Assembly (NCBI RefSeq): GCF_000347775.1
Contig: NZ_APAT01000017.1
Span: 1 to 64,000, forward strand
DNA length: 64,000 nt
Source of the DNA: Marinobacter santoriniensis NKSG1
GTDB lineage: Bacteria > Pseudomonadota > Gammaproteobacteria > Pseudomonadales > Oleiphilaceae
Reading direction: 5' to 3'
Notes under the pieces: model-generated
The model's input: the letters and a program-made list of their open reading frames with translations, nothing else
What the model was told of the DNA's origin: nothing
Databases searched by the model: none
Shown here: positions 1 to 8,447 of the stretch, one piece after another
How positions within the stretch are numbered: position 1 is the stretch's first letter
Layout: the number at the start of each line of letters is the position of its first letter
Translations under genes and position numbers: made by a program

Positions 1-51
1 GGCCCCGGGGAGGGGCCAAAGAGACATAAAACACGTCCATGTGGGGACACG

Positions 52-76
52 AAAAAAAGGGCCCCGCGGGGCCCTT
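52..76 (-). terminator. Rho-independent terminator of the aldehyde dehydrogenase gene
   Basis: A perfect 16-nt palindrome (GGGCCCCGCGGGGCCC, 59-74), flanked by AA/TT pairs, is followed on the minus strand by seven T residues. It begins 16 nt past the aldehyde dehydrogenase stop, so it is very likely that gene's terminator. Nothing else is recognisable in positions 1-50. Confidence 0.85.
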
Positions 77-91
77 ACCGCTTCTTGCAGA

Positions 92-1612
92 TCAGAAGAA
101 TCCGAGTGGATTGGTGTCGTAGCTGACCAGCATATTCTTGGTCTGCTGATAGTGCTCAAGGGCCATTTTGTGGGTCTCGCGGCCAACGCCAGACTTCTTG
201 TAACCCCCAAAGGCCGCGTGCGCCGGATACGCGTGGTAGCAGTTCATCCAGACCCGGCCGGCCTGAATGTTCCGACCCATCCGGTAAGCCAGGTTGGTAT
301 CACGGGTCCAGACGCCGGCACCCAGGCCGAACTCGGTGTCGTTGGCAATCGCCAGGGCTTCCTCTTCGGTCTTGAAGGTAGTTACCCCTACGACCGGACC
401 GAAGATTTCCTCCTGGAATACCCGCATCTTGTTGTCGCCCTTGAACAGGGTCGGCTGGATGTAGAAGCCGTCGTTGAATTCCACGCCCAGGTCTTCCCGG
501 TCACCACCGGTCAGCACCACAGCGCCTTCCTGCTTGCCGATTTCCAGATAGGACATGATCTTGTCGAACTGCTCTTTGGACGCCTGCGCACCGACCTGCA
601 CGTCGGTATCCAGCGGGTTGCCACGCTTGATGGCCTTGGTGCGCTGAATGACCTTCTGCATGAACTCCTCGAACATGTCTTCCTGCACCAGAGCCCGTGA
701 CGGACAGGTACAGACCTCGCCCTGGTTGAAGAACGCCAGCACCAGGCCTTCCACGCACTTGTCGATGAATTCCGGCTCGGCCTTCATGACGTCGGAGAAG
801 TAGATGTTCGGCGACTTGCCGCCGAGTTCCACGGTGGAGGGAATGATGTTCTCTGCCGCGCACTTGAGGATATGGGAACCTACAGGGGTGGAACCGGTGA
901 ACGCGATCTTTGCAATGCGCTTGCTGGTGGCCAGAGCCTGGCCGGCCTCAATGCCGTAACCATTCACGATGTTAAGGACGCCCGGCGGCAGCAGGTCACC
1001 AATGATTTCCATCAGCACCAGGATACTGGCCGGCGTCTGCTCGGCCGGCTTGAGCACGGTACAGTTGCCGGCAGCCAGACAGGGGCCCAGTTTCCAGGCC
1101 GCCATCAGTATCGGGAAGTTCCAGGGAATGATCTGGCCGACAACGCCCAGCGGCTCGTGGAAATGATACGCCACGGTGTTGTGGTCAATCTCGCCCATGT
1201 GGCCTTCCTGGGCGCGGATACAGCCCGCGAAATAGCGGAAGTGATCCGCTGCCAGCGGAATATCCGCATTCAGGGTTTCACGAACCGCCTTACCGTTGTC
1301 CCAGGTTTCGGCGACCGCCAGCTTTTCCAGGTTGGCCTCGATGCGGTCTGCGATCTTGAGCAGGATGTTCGAACGCTCCGTTGGCGACGTCTTGCCCCAG
1401 GCAGGTGCGGCTTTGTGGGCTGCATCCAGGGCCAGATCGATGTCTTCGGCGGAAGAGCGTGGAATTTCGCAGATCACTTCGCCGGTCACCGGGGTGATGT
1501 TCTCGAAGTACTGGCCCTTTACAGGTTCCACCCACTCGCCGCCAATATAGTTCTGGTAGCGGGATTTGAACGAAACGACGGAGCCGTCTTTTCCGGGTTG
1601 TGCGTAGATCAT
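92..1612 (-). CDS. exaC: NAD-dependent aldehyde dehydrogenase (ExaC/AcoD type)
   Basis: A 506-aa aldehyde dehydrogenase of the family that oxidises acetaldehyde and other short aldehydes to acids in the cytoplasm. Visible motifs are the NAD-fold signature FTGSTPVGS, the general-base Glu in VELGGKSPN and the catalytic Cys in [14 protein letters not shown]. The last has a neighbouring Cys, as in the ExaC/AcoD subgroup. Length is normal for the family. The ATG at 1612 has AAGAGGT 7 nt upstream. It lies downstream of the PQQ alcohol dehydrogenase on the same strand but has its own promoter region, carrying the shared CTTGGTAGTA motif. The likely role is the second step of alcohol oxidation, taking the aldehyde made in the periplasm to a carboxylic acid. 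Family assignment is secure; the exact aldehyde preference is inferred from context. Confidence 0.93.
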   Translation of the reverse strand: MIYAQPGKDGSVVSFKSRYQNYIGGEWVEPVKGQYFENITPVTGEVICEIPRSSAEDIDLALDAAHKAAPAWGKTSPTERSNILLKIADRIEANLEKLAVAETWDNGKAVRETLNADIPLAADHFRYFAGCIRAQEGHMGEIDHNTVAYHFHEPLGVVGQIIPWNFPILMAAWKLGPCLAAGNCTVLKPAEQTPASILVLMEIIGDLLPPGVLNIVNGYGIEAGQALATSKRIAKIAFTGSTPVGSHILKCAAENIIPSTVELGGKSPNIYFSDVMKAEPEFIDKCVEGLVLAFFNQGEVCTCPSRALVQEDMFEEFMQKVIQRTKAIKRGNPLDTDVQVGAQASKEQFDKIMSYLEIGKQEGAVVLTGGDREDLGVEFNDGFYIQPTLFKGDNKMRVFQEEIFGPVVGVTTFKTEEEALAIANDTEFGLGAGVWTRDTNLAYRMGRNIQAGRVWMNCYHAYPAHAAFGGYKKSGVGRETHKMALEHYQQTKNMLVSYDTNPLGFF

Positions 1613-1729
1613 GGTGTCGACCTCTTGTTGTGTTTATCGCAGGGCAACGCGGCCTTTCGCGTTTACTCATTCAATGTAGTCGGCCCTCAGGAATTCGTGA
1701 ATGATTCGATGGGGCTGAAAAACTCATCC

Positions 1730-1739
1730 CTTGGTAGTA
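1730..1739 (-). promoter_or_regulatory. Shared ped-cluster motif CTTGGTAGTA, copy 1
   Basis: This perfect 10-mer reads TACTACCAAG on the minus strand and lies 118 bp upstream of the aldehyde dehydrogenase start. Identical copies precede the alcohol dehydrogenase (3722-3731) and cytochrome c550 (5404-5413) at nearly the same distance. It is a candidate activator site, possibly for the AgmR-type regulator at 11840-12613; that link is inference. Confidence 0.55.
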
Positions 1740-1768
1740 GAAACATCGCGCCATGCTCCCCGACCCAC

Positions 1769-1795
1769 AAAAAAGGGCTGCCCGAAGGCAGCCCT
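1769..1795 (-). terminator. Rho-independent terminator of the PQQ alcohol dehydrogenase gene
   Basis: AGGGCTGCC-CGAA-GGCAGCCCT forms a perfect 9-bp stem with a tetraloop, followed on the minus strand by six T residues. It sits 22 nt past the alcohol dehydrogenase stop and separates that gene from exaC, so exaC is transcribed from its own promoter. Confidence 0.9.
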
Positions 1796-1816
1796 GAAAG
1801 GACCCGAGAATTCGGA

Positions 1817-3595
1817 TCAGTTTGCGGCAACACGATCGCCCGGCAGTTTGAACGTCCAGACCATACCGCCCTGGTTGAAGTCTTTGACGACTTTGGCCAC
1901 TTCGCCGCCCCAGAGTGGTACGGCACCACCCCATCCGGACAGAACCGATACGTACTGCTCGCCATCCATCTCCCAGGTAATCGGCGTACCGACAACCCCG
2001 GAACCGGTGTTGAAGCGGTAAAGCTCTTTCCCGGTCTGGGCGTCGAAAGCCTTGAGGTAGCCCTCCGGAGTACCGGTAAACACCAGGTTGCCGGCGGTGG
2101 TCATGACACCACCCCACAGCGGCGCGGTGTTTTCATAACGCCAGACTTCCTTCCCGGTCTTGGGGTCCATCGCACGCAGCACACCGATGAAATCGTCATG
2201 GGCTGGCTTGATGGTGAATCCAGCCCCGAGGAACGCCGCGCCTTTCTTATAGGAGACGGGCTCATTCCAGATTTCCATGGCCCACTCGTTCGAGGGCACG
2301 TAAAACAGACCGGTCTTTTTGCTGTAGGACACGGGCATCCAGTTCTTGCCGCCCAGGAACGCCGGCTGCGCCATGACTTTCTTACCCTTGTTCCCCTCAG
2401 AGTTGGCAGGGTCTCCGGGACGGTGCGCATCACTGTAAATGGGACGGCCGGTCTTCGGATCCAGGCCCGTGGCCCAGGTGATCTTGTCGACGAACGGGAA
2501 ACCGCGGATGAAGTCACCGTTCTCACGGTTCAGGACGTACATGAATCCGTTTCGGTCCGCGGTGGCAGCGGCCTTGATGGTTTTGCCGTTCTCCTTGTAG
2601 TCAAACGACACCAGCTCGTTCACCCCGTCGTAATCCCAGCCATCGTGCGGAGTCGTCTGGAAATGCCACTTGATGCTGCCGTCGTCCGGATCGATCGCCA
2701 GTCGGGAAGATGAAAACAGGTTGTCGCCCGGACGCAGGTGAGAGTTCCACGGTGCCGGGTTACCGGTACCGAAGAAAATGGAATCGGTGTCGGCATCGTA
2801 GGTGCCACCCAGCCAGGTCGCGGCGCCGCCGTTTTTCCACATATCACCCGGCCAGGTCTTACCGGCCTTGCCGCCGGAAATGCCATTCTCGATGGCCTTG
2901 CCATCCTTGTAGACGTAGCCCATGTGGCCTTCCACCGTCGGGCGCATCCACACCTTCTCACCGGTGTTGGCGTCATAGGCAATCACCTTGCCCACAATAC
3001 CGAACTCACCACCGGAAACACCGGTAATCACCTTGCCCTTGACGATCATGGGCGCCGCAGTGATGGCGTAACCGGCCTGGTAGTCGGCGACCTTCTTGAT
3101 CCACATCGGCTTGCCGGTGTCCTTGTTCAGGGCGACCAGCTTGGCGTCCAGGGTGCCGAAAATCACCTTATCGTCGTACAGTGCAACGCCCCGGTTGACC
3201 ACGTCGCAACAGGGCATGATGCCGTCCGGAAGGCGGGCGTCATACTGCCAGATCTCCTCGCCGGTCTTGATATCGATGGCATAGACCCGCGAGTATGAGG
3301 CCGACACGTACATCACGCCGTCCTTGACCATGGGCTGGGCTTCCTGTCCGCGCATCTTTTCGTTGCCGAATGAAAATGCCCACACCGGCTGAAGGTACTT
3401 CACGTTGTCCGTGTTGAGCTTTTCCAGGCCACTGTATCTCTGTCCCTTGAGCCCCATGCCATAGGTAACCACGTCACCCGGGGTGTTCTCGTCGTTCATG
3501 ATGTCCTGATCGGTAACCGCCGCCTGGGCGCCGTAGGATACCGCCAGGGCCAGTGCACTGGCCGCAATGCGAATCCCGAACTTGTTCGATCTCAT
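1817..3595 (-). CDS. pedH: PQQ-dependent alcohol dehydrogenase, probably lanthanide-dependent (PedH/XoxF-like)
   Basis: A 592-aa periplasmic quinoprotein of the methanol/ethanol dehydrogenase family, oxidising primary alcohols to aldehydes with PQQ and passing electrons to a cytochrome c. It has a signal peptide (about residues 1-26, ending YGAQA) and eight beta-propeller W-motifs. Active-site residues seen are the vicinal Cys129-Cys130 pair, Glu197 (SGGEFG) and Asn279 (TGNPAPWN). In the segment [10 protein letters not shown], Asp321 is the expected base and Asp323 lies two residues on. Calcium enzymes usually have Ala or Ser at that second position; Asp there marks lanthanide-dependent XoxF and PedH enzymes. 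The length also resembles PedH. ATG at 3595 follows GGGAG. It is flanked by cytochrome c550 and the pedABC transporter. Metal preference is predicted, not shown. Confidence 0.93.
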   Translation of the reverse strand: MRSNKFGIRIAASALALAVSYGAQAAVTDQDIMNDENTPGDVVTYGMGLKGQRYSGLEKLNTDNVKYLQPVWAFSFGNEKMRGQEAQPMVKDGVMYVSASYSRVYAIDIKTGEEIWQYDARLPDGIMPCCDVVNRGVALYDDKVIFGTLDAKLVALNKDTGKPMWIKKVADYQAGYAITAAPMIVKGKVITGVSGGEFGIVGKVIAYDANTGEKVWMRPTVEGHMGYVYKDGKAIENGISGGKAGKTWPGDMWKNGGAATWLGGTYDADTDSIFFGTGNPAPWNSHLRPGDNLFSSSRLAIDPDDGSIKWHFQTTPHDGWDYDGVNELVSFDYKENGKTIKAAATADRNGFMYVLNRENGDFIRGFPFVDKITWATGLDPKTGRPIYSDAHRPGDPANSEGNKGKKVMAQPAFLGGKNWMPVSYSKKTGLFYVPSNEWAMEIWNEPVSYKKGAAFLGAGFTIKPAHDDFIGVLRAMDPKTGKEVWRYENTAPLWGGVMTTAGNLVFTGTPEGYLKAFDAQTGKELYRFNTGSGVVGTPITWEMDGEQYVSVLSGWGGAVPLWGGEVAKVVKDFNQGGMVWTFKLPGDRVAAN

Positions 3596-3721
3596 GGTTG
3601 CGCTCTCCCATTCTCTTGTTTTCAGTTTCTAGGCGAACCGGGAACGTTTCCCGCCTCTGAGTTGATTCTTCGCGTTCGGGCAAGGTGCAACAATTAATCC
3701 GCCGAACAGGTTTTCTCATCA

Positions 3722-3731
3722 CTTGGTAGTA
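3722..3731 (-). promoter_or_regulatory. Shared ped-cluster motif CTTGGTAGTA, copy 2
   Basis: Perfect copy of the 10-mer, 127 bp upstream of the alcohol dehydrogenase ATG, in the 200-bp gap between that gene and the solute-binding protein. The strand given is that of the presumed target gene. Confidence 0.55.
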
Positions 3732-3749
3732 CGACCCCGCTCCCAAACC

Positions 3750-3776
3750 AAAAAGGCCCGCCGTTGCAGGCGGGCC
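3750..3776 (-). terminator. Rho-independent terminator of the solute-binding protein gene
   Basis: GGCCCGCC-TGCAAC-GGCGGGCC-type stem (8 bp) read on the minus strand, followed by five T residues and located 20 nt after the stop codon. It ends the pedF/solute-binding-protein transcript before the alcohol dehydrogenase promoter. Confidence 0.85.
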
Positions 3777-3796
3777 TCCCGGGGCAGGTTTCCGGA

Positions 3797-4768
3797 TCAG
3801 TCGGAGCCCGACGCCCGGGCCAGGGCTTCGGGCTTGAGGAACTCCCGATAGTAATCGGGTACACCGTAACGAAGACCAAGGCCGGCGAAGAGCCGATCCA
3901 TGTCACCGCTCTTCACCAGCTTGTCGACAATGCCCTCAAGGGCATAGCCAAGCTGGCGATGATTGTTCCTGACCGCCATACCAACATCCCAGAACTGCTT
4001 TCCAATGCCGGGAAAGCCGGTCTCTGCCAGCCGAAAGGCCCTGTTTTCCGGCCGGCCAAGCTCAAAGTCGATCTCGGAACGCATCGCCATCACCGCGCTG
4101 ACGTCGCCCTCGCGCATGGCTTTGAAGGCTTCCTCCACATCCCGATAATGCCGGACCTGATCACGCATTCGACCTCGAAGTCCGGATGTGAGGTAGAAAT
4201 CCGGCAGGGTATCGATCTCGACGCCAATCGGGTGATACTGGAATACGGCCACAGTCTGCACGCTGTCCAGTTGTGAGGGATCGTAGGCAATCTGCCAGGT
4301 TTCCCGCTGGTACGGCCCGAACATATGAACCTGTTCGTTGACGTATTCACCGGTGGAGTCCTGCTTGTAGGCGTAGGCCTTGTCGTAGGGAACCCGCATC
4401 ATCACGTCGGCCAGCCTCTGCTTGTCCAGGTAATGCCCCTTCCAGACGTTGTTCCGAAGATCGTCACTGAGCGCCTCATCCGGCACGATCCAGTGCACCC
4501 GAAAGTCCACCCCCAGCTCCCGGGCGATGCGTTTTCCCAGCTCAACATCAATACCCCGGGGCTCACCGTCCTGCTCAAAGGAATACGGCGGAAAGTCCTT
4601 GTAAACGCCCACTTTCAGATAGCCGGACTCGATGATCCGGTCGTAGGTCCGGTCGGTAGGCCGGTTCAGGAGATCGTCGCCGTCCCGAACCTCGCCGGCG
4701 GAAACACCAGCACTGCACAGGACAAGACCAAGGGCCAGCAGGCCGCCAATAAGAAACCTGGTATTCAT
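3797..4768 (-). CDS. Periplasmic solute-binding-like protein of the quinoprotein alcohol oxidation cluster (MoxJ/XoxJ-like)
   Basis: A 323-aa protein with a signal peptide (about residues 1-25) and a family-3 extracellular solute-binding fold. Recognisable stretches include GYLKVGVYKDFPPYSF near the mature N-terminus and DVELGKRIARELGVDF soon after. Proteins of this kind (MoxJ, XoxJ) accompany PQQ alcohol dehydrogenases and are thought to assist maturation or activation of the enzyme rather than import. No cognate permease is adjacent. The start chosen is the ATG at 4768, which has GGAGGG 9 nt upstream; an in-frame TTG at 4789 would add seven residues without a good ribosome site. It lies between pedF (same strand, 80 bp upstream) and the dehydrogenase. 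Confidence 0.82.
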   Translation of the reverse strand: MNTRFLIGGLLALGLVLCSAGVSAGEVRDGDDLLNRPTDRTYDRIIESGYLKVGVYKDFPPYSFEQDGEPRGIDVELGKRIARELGVDFRVHWIVPDEALSDDLRNNVWKGHYLDKQRLADVMMRVPYDKAYAYKQDSTGEYVNEQVHMFGPYQRETWQIAYDPSQLDSVQTVAVFQYHPIGVEIDTLPDFYLTSGLRGRMRDQVRHYRDVEEAFKAMREGDVSAVMAMRSEIDFELGRPENRAFRLAETGFPGIGKQFWDVGMAVRNNHRQLGYALEGIVDKLVKSGDMDRLFAGLGLRYGVPDYYREFLKPEALARASGSD

Positions 4769-4790
4769 GTCCGCTCCCTCCAACGACAAA

Positions 4791-4811
4791 GGGCCGACAT
4801 CAGGTCGGCCC
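4791..4811 (-). other. Intercistronic hairpin between pedF and the solute-binding protein gene
   Basis: GGGCCGAC/GTCGGCCC arms (8 bp, 5-nt loop) lie 37 nt after the pedF stop and just upstream of the next gene's ribosome site. The T-run on the minus strand is only three bases, so it may be a partial terminator or mRNA stabiliser that raises pedF expression relative to the downstream gene. Confidence 0.5.
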
Positions 4812-4848
4812 GGCGTTCTTCACCCGAAAAACAACGTCTTCGGTACCA

Positions 4849-5277
4849 TCATTCAGGCTTGGGCAGTGACTCGACATAAGTCCGGATAGCCCACATGGCG
4901 TTCTGGTCCAAAGTCTTCTTCCAGGACGGCATGCCGCGATCGGTACCGTTGCGTACCCGATGAATGAAGTATTCGTCGTCCCACTGGGTCAACTCCCGAA
5001 GATCGGGGGTCAATCCGCCTGACATGGCCCGGATGCCGTGACATCCGGCGCAATTTCCGGCATAGGCGCTTTCGCCAATCTCAACCGCCTCGGCGTTGTA
5101 TTTGCCGAATTCGTTGCCTTCCCGGAAAGGGTTTTCGGTCCGCACTTCGTCACCCAGCTTTGGAAGATCACCTGTGTCGACTGGCTGAGGGGTGACGTTG
5201 CCGTGGGCGATTGCGAAGCTGGCGACACCAGCCAGAGTGAAGGCCAGGACCGCCTTCATTGATGTGCGAGTTGCCAT
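4849..5277 (-). CDS. pedF: Cytochrome c550, electron acceptor of the PQQ alcohol dehydrogenase (PedF)
   Basis: A 142-aa secreted c-type cytochrome with a signal peptide ending near residue 24 (FAIAHG). It has a single haem site, CAGCH, and a probable axial Met in GMPSW. The mature start HGNVTPQPVDT is characteristic of the c550/PedF family found beside PQQ ethanol dehydrogenases. The expected role is to take electrons from the reduced quinoprotein to the terminal oxidase. The ATG at 5277 has AAGAGGT 7 nt upstream, within an 11-nt leader (CAACAAGAGGT) identical to that of exaC. It is the first gene of the minus-strand unit and is divergent from pedA1; its upstream region carries the shared CTTGGTAGTA motif. 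Confidence 0.93.
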   Translation of the reverse strand: MATRTSMKAVLAFTLAGVASFAIAHGNVTPQPVDTGDLPKLGDEVRTENPFREGNEFGKYNAEAVEIGESAYAGNCAGCHGIRAMSGGLTPDLRELTQWDDEYFIHRVRNGTDRGMPSWKKTLDQNAMWAIRTYVESLPKPE

Positions 5278-5403
5278 GATTGCTACCTCTTGTTGTTTCC
5301 CCGTGCGTTGGCGATTGGAATTGTGTTTGCCAACTTGCTGACAACCAGTCTAGGGAGGAGCCACACGCTTCCGAATGCCACTTTGGGGTTTTTGCCCTAG
5401 TTC

Positions 5404-5413
5404 CTTGGTAGTA
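5404..5413 (-). promoter_or_regulatory. Shared ped-cluster motif CTTGGTAGTA, copy 3
   Basis: Perfect copy of the 10-mer, 127 bp upstream of pedF, inside the 266-bp divergent region between pedF and pedA1. It could therefore serve either promoter; the constant spacing favours pedF. Confidence 0.55.
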
Positions 5414-5543
5414 AGTAGCCGGTAGTCAGGCTCAAAACTCGTTCTTAAGTAGTGCCCCTTTCCTACTTTGTGAATATTCCCGACGCTGCACGGTCTCTCT
5501 ATCCTCGGATGTAGCGATACAACAAAAAACGGGAGTCTGTTTC

Positions 5544-6719
5544 ATGCCCGGCCACCGCCTTATTCGCAAGCTGTTCTTCGGAGCCCTGGTTGTGGCCAGT
5601 ACGGCTCTGCATGCCGAGCCCCTGGTCGTCCCGATGGGCTACATACAGTGGGTGCCAGACCAGGGCCCGGTGCTGTCCAACGTCATTCCGAAGCCTGCGG
5701 ATTCCGGTCTGAGGGGGGCAGAGCTGGCGACCGCCGACAACAACACGACGGGCCGGTTTCTGGACCAGAATTACCGGATGGCTACCTCGGTGGCCGACTC
5801 AGAGGAAGGCGTCCTGGCGTCGTTCGACCGAATGATTGCCGATGGCGTGCATCTGTTTGTATTTCGAGTGCCGGCAGAAACCCTCATGGCCCTTTCAAAG
5901 CGTGCCGGCCCGGATGTCCTGATGTTCAATGCCGGCGCGCGAGAAGATGGCCTCCGGCAACGGGATTGCGTCCCCTCGTTACTGCACACCATTCCCAGCT
6001 ACGCGATGCTCACCGACGCCCTGGGACAATGGCTGAATCAACGACGGTGGAATGAGGTGTTCCTGATCTCCGGCCCGACGGCGGAAGACAAGGAATGGGC
6101 CACGGCATTTCGTCGATCTGCCAGGCGCTTCGGTCTGGACATCGTGGAAGACAAACCCTGGACGTTTGATGCGGATCTCCGCCGGAGCGCCTCCCGGGAA
6201 TTACCGCTGTTCACTCAGGCGGATGACTACGATGTCGTGGTCGTTGCCGACGTACGCGGTGACTTCGGGGAGTACGTGCCATTCCATACCTGGCTGCCGC
6301 GCCCGGTTGTGGGTACTCAGGGCATGACACCCGTAGCCTGGCATCGGGTTGTGGAAAGCTGGGGCGCCACCCAGCTACAGAACCGGTTCCGGGAACTCGC
6401 CCAACGCAACATGAACAGTGAAGACTACGCCGCCTGGGCCGCGATCCGGGCCATCGGAACGGCTGTAACCGAAACCGGCTCCGCCGAGGTGAAAACCCTG
6501 CGACCCTTCCTGTTCAGCGACCAGTTCCAGCTGGCCGGATTCAAGGGCCGCAAACTGACCTTCCGCGCCTGGAACGGACAACTCCGCCAGCCTATTCCGC
6601 TGGTTCATCCCCGAGGCCTGGTGGACCGGGCGCCATTCGAAGGATTCCTGCACCCCAGAAGCCGGATGGACACGCTCGGATTCGACAGGCCGGAAAGCGA
6701 ATGCCGAATCAATGGATGA
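5544..6719 (+). CDS. pedA1: ABC transporter substrate-binding protein of the PQQ alcohol dehydrogenase system (PedA1)
   Basis: A 391-aa exported protein (signal peptide about residues 1-24, ending LHAEP) with the branched-chain-amino-acid-type periplasmic binding fold seen in the PQQ-ADH-associated binding-protein family. It is first in a tight plus-strand operon with pedA2, pedB and pedC. In Pseudomonas putida the homologous PedA1A2BC transporter is needed for growth at low lanthanide concentration, so a role in lanthanide-linked transport fits the dehydrogenase type encoded next door; that function is an extrapolation. ATG at 5544 follows GGGAG. An upstream promoter lies in the region shared with pedF. 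Confidence 0.85.
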   Translation: MPGHRLIRKLFFGALVVASTALHAEPLVVPMGYIQWVPDQGPVLSNVIPKPADSGLRGAELATADNNTTGRFLDQNYRMATSVADSEEGVLASFDRMIADGVHLFVFRVPAETLMALSKRAGPDVLMFNAGAREDGLRQRDCVPSLLHTIPSYAMLTDALGQWLNQRRWNEVFLISGPTAEDKEWATAFRRSARRFGLDIVEDKPWTFDADLRRSASRELPLFTQADDYDVVVVADVRGDFGEYVPFHTWLPRPVVGTQGMTPVAWHRVVESWGATQLQNRFRELAQRNMNSEDYAAWAAIRAIGTAVTETGSAEVKTLRPFLFSDQFQLAGFKGRKLTFRAWNGQLRQPIPLVHPRGLVDRAPFEGFLHPRSRMDTLGFDRPESECRING

Positions 6720-6752
6720 GCCCTCTGCAGGCCAAGCAATAAGGAACAGACG

Positions 6753-7727
6753 ATGAAACACCTGATAAAACCCGCGGCATTGTTCTCCCTGATAAGCCTG
6801 TCCCTGCCGGCGACCGCCAGCCTGGCTTATGTCTCCAACGAGAAAGACAACACCATCTCTGTGATCGACACCGATGCCATGTCCGTGGTGGATACCATTC
6901 CGGTCGGTGCCCGGCCACGAGGCATCCTGCTATCCCATGACGGAACCCGGCTGTTCATCTGTGCCAGTGACGACGACACCGTCCAGGTAATGGACCTGGC
7001 CACGCGAAAAATCGTGGACACCCTGCCCTCCGGAGAAGATCCGGAACAGTTCGCGCTGGCGCCGGACGACCGTCACCTCTATATCTCCAACGAAAACGAC
7101 GCCATCGTCACCGTCGTGGATGTGAAAACCAAGCAGGTGCTGTCACAGATCGACGTCGGACTGGAACCCGAGGGTATGGCCGTCAGCCCGGACGGTAAAT
7201 GGGCGGTCAATACCTCGGAAACCAGCAGTATGTTGCACTGGATCGATACGGACACCTTCACAATCAAAAAGAATATTGTCGTCGGCCAGCGCCCCCGGCA
7301 TGTGGAGTTCAGTCGGGACAGCAAGATTGCCTGGGCATCCACAGAGGTGGGAGGCACGGTTCATGTGATTGACGTGGAGAACCTCGAACAGATCCGGGAA
7401 CTCACGTTCGATGTACCCGGCGTCAATCCGGACCGGGTACAGCCCGTTGGCATCGAACTGACCTCCGACGGTCGCTACGCTTTCATTGCCCTCGGCCCAT
7501 CCAACCACGTGGCGGTGGTGGACGCAAAAACCTACGAAGTGCTGGATTATCTGTTGGTGGGCAGTCGGGTCTGGCAACTGGACCTGGGCAAAGACGAGAA
7601 ATACCTGTACACCACAAACGGCGTATCGGGCGATGTGTCGGTGATCGACGTGGATCGCCTTAAAGTCATCAAATCGATCAAGGTCGGCCGCTATCCCTGG
7701 GGTGTGGTCGTCGACCCGGCATCATGA
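6753..7727 (+). CDS. pedA2: PQQ-catabolism-associated YVTN beta-propeller protein (PedA2)
   Basis: A 324-aa periplasmic protein with a signal peptide (about residues 1-24) and seven-bladed YVTN/NHL-type repeats, for example VSNEKDNTISVIDT, ISNENDAIVTVVDV and TTNGVSGDVSVIDV. Each repeat has the D-x-D or V-x-D strand pattern of surface-layer-type propellers. It belongs to the beta-propeller family that accompanies PQQ-dependent alcohol catabolism. Its biochemical role is unknown; it may act as a periplasmic partner of the ABC complex. It starts 33 bp after pedA1, and its stop overlaps the pedB start by 4 bp (ATGA), so the two are translationally coupled. Confidence 0.88.
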   Translation: MKHLIKPAALFSLISLSLPATASLAYVSNEKDNTISVIDTDAMSVVDTIPVGARPRGILLSHDGTRLFICASDDDTVQVMDLATRKIVDTLPSGEDPEQFALAPDDRHLYISNENDAIVTVVDVKTKQVLSQIDVGLEPEGMAVSPDGKWAVNTSETSSMLHWIDTDTFTIKKNIVVGQRPRHVEFSRDSKIAWASTEVGGTVHVIDVENLEQIRELTFDVPGVNPDRVQPVGIELTSDGRYAFIALGPSNHVAVVDAKTYEVLDYLLVGSRVWQLDLGKDEKYLYTTNGVSGDVSVIDVDRLKVIKSIKVGRYPWGVVVDPAS

Positions 7728-8446
7728 GCATCGACGTCCGGCACCTCAGCTTTGACTACGGGACAACACCGGTTCTCAAGGATCTGAATTTCTCCCTGAA
7801 GCCTGGTCGATTCCACGCCCTGCTCGGCCCCAATGGTGCCGGCAAGTCGACGCTGTTCGGGCTGTTGACCCGGCTTCTGGCCATTCAGCGCGGGGAGTTG
7901 CTGTTCGAAGGCGAGTCCATGGCACGGTTCCCGGCGCGAGCCATGCGCCGTATCGGAGTCGTGTTCCAGCAAAATGCCCTGGATCTCGACCTGACCGTTC
8001 GACAGAACCTCCTGTACCACGCCGCACTGCACGGCCTTTCGAGAAAGGAGGCACGGACACGTGGCGACCGGGAACTGGAGCGATTCGGCCTGCTGGAGCG
8101 GGCGAACGAGCCGGTCCGACTGCTCAACGGTGGACACCGACGGCGGGTGGAAATTGCCCGGGCCCTGCTACACCACCCTTCGTTACTGCTCCTTGATGAG
8201 GCCACGGTTGGCCTGGACGTCGCTAGCCGGAAAGCCCTGAACGAGCACGTACGGGCGCTGTGTCGGGAAGAGAGTCTTACCGTGCTCTGGGCGACCCACC
8301 TGATTGAGGAAGTCCGCCGCGACGATCAGGTACTGATCCTGCACCAGGGCCAGCTTCTTGCGAATGGCACCGGGCAGGCCATCTGTGAGGAGACGGGTTC
8401 ACGGGACCTGTCGGAAACATTCCATGTCCTGACCGGAGCCGGATAA
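7724..8446 (+). CDS. pedB: ABC transporter ATP-binding protein of the alcohol oxidation cluster (PedB)
   Basis: A 240-aa ABC ATPase. It has Walker A GPNGAGKST, a Q-loop (VFQQNALD), Walker B LLLLDEATVGLD and an H-loop (WATHLIEE). The signature position reads LLNGGHRRRVEIAR, where the canonical LSGGQ is degenerate as is common in this subfamily. Similar ATPases pair with ABC-2 type membrane proteins, which suggests export or extraction rather than classical import. The ATG overlaps the pedA2 stop, and pedC follows after one base. Together the genes form a complete system of binding protein, propeller, ATPase and permease. Confidence 0.9.
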   Translation: MSIDVRHLSFDYGTTPVLKDLNFSLKPGRFHALLGPNGAGKSTLFGLLTRLLAIQRGELLFEGESMARFPARAMRRIGVVFQQNALDLDLTVRQNLLYHAALHGLSRKEARTRGDRELERFGLLERANEPVRLLNGGHRRRVEIARALLHHPSLLLLDEATVGLDVASRKALNEHVRALCREESLTVLWATHLIEEVRRDDQVLILHQGQLLANGTGQAICEETGSRDLSETFHVLTGAG

Positions 8447-8447
8447 T

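Noticed and set aside
1..50. Possible partial copy of the hairpin core (CACGTCCATGTGG) at the window edge
   Set aside because: Only about 12 of 15 bases match and no arms can be seen; insufficient.
872..2713. 613-codon open frame on the plus strand across exaC and the alcohol dehydrogenase
   Set aside because: It is antisense to two strongly supported genes, has no ribosome site, and its product has no recognisable composition or motif; high-GC codon bias produces such shadows.
1730..5413. The three CTTGGTAGTA copies as insertion-sequence remnants
   Set aside because: No inverted terminal repeats or target duplications; all three sit at constant distance before functional genes, which fits regulation better.
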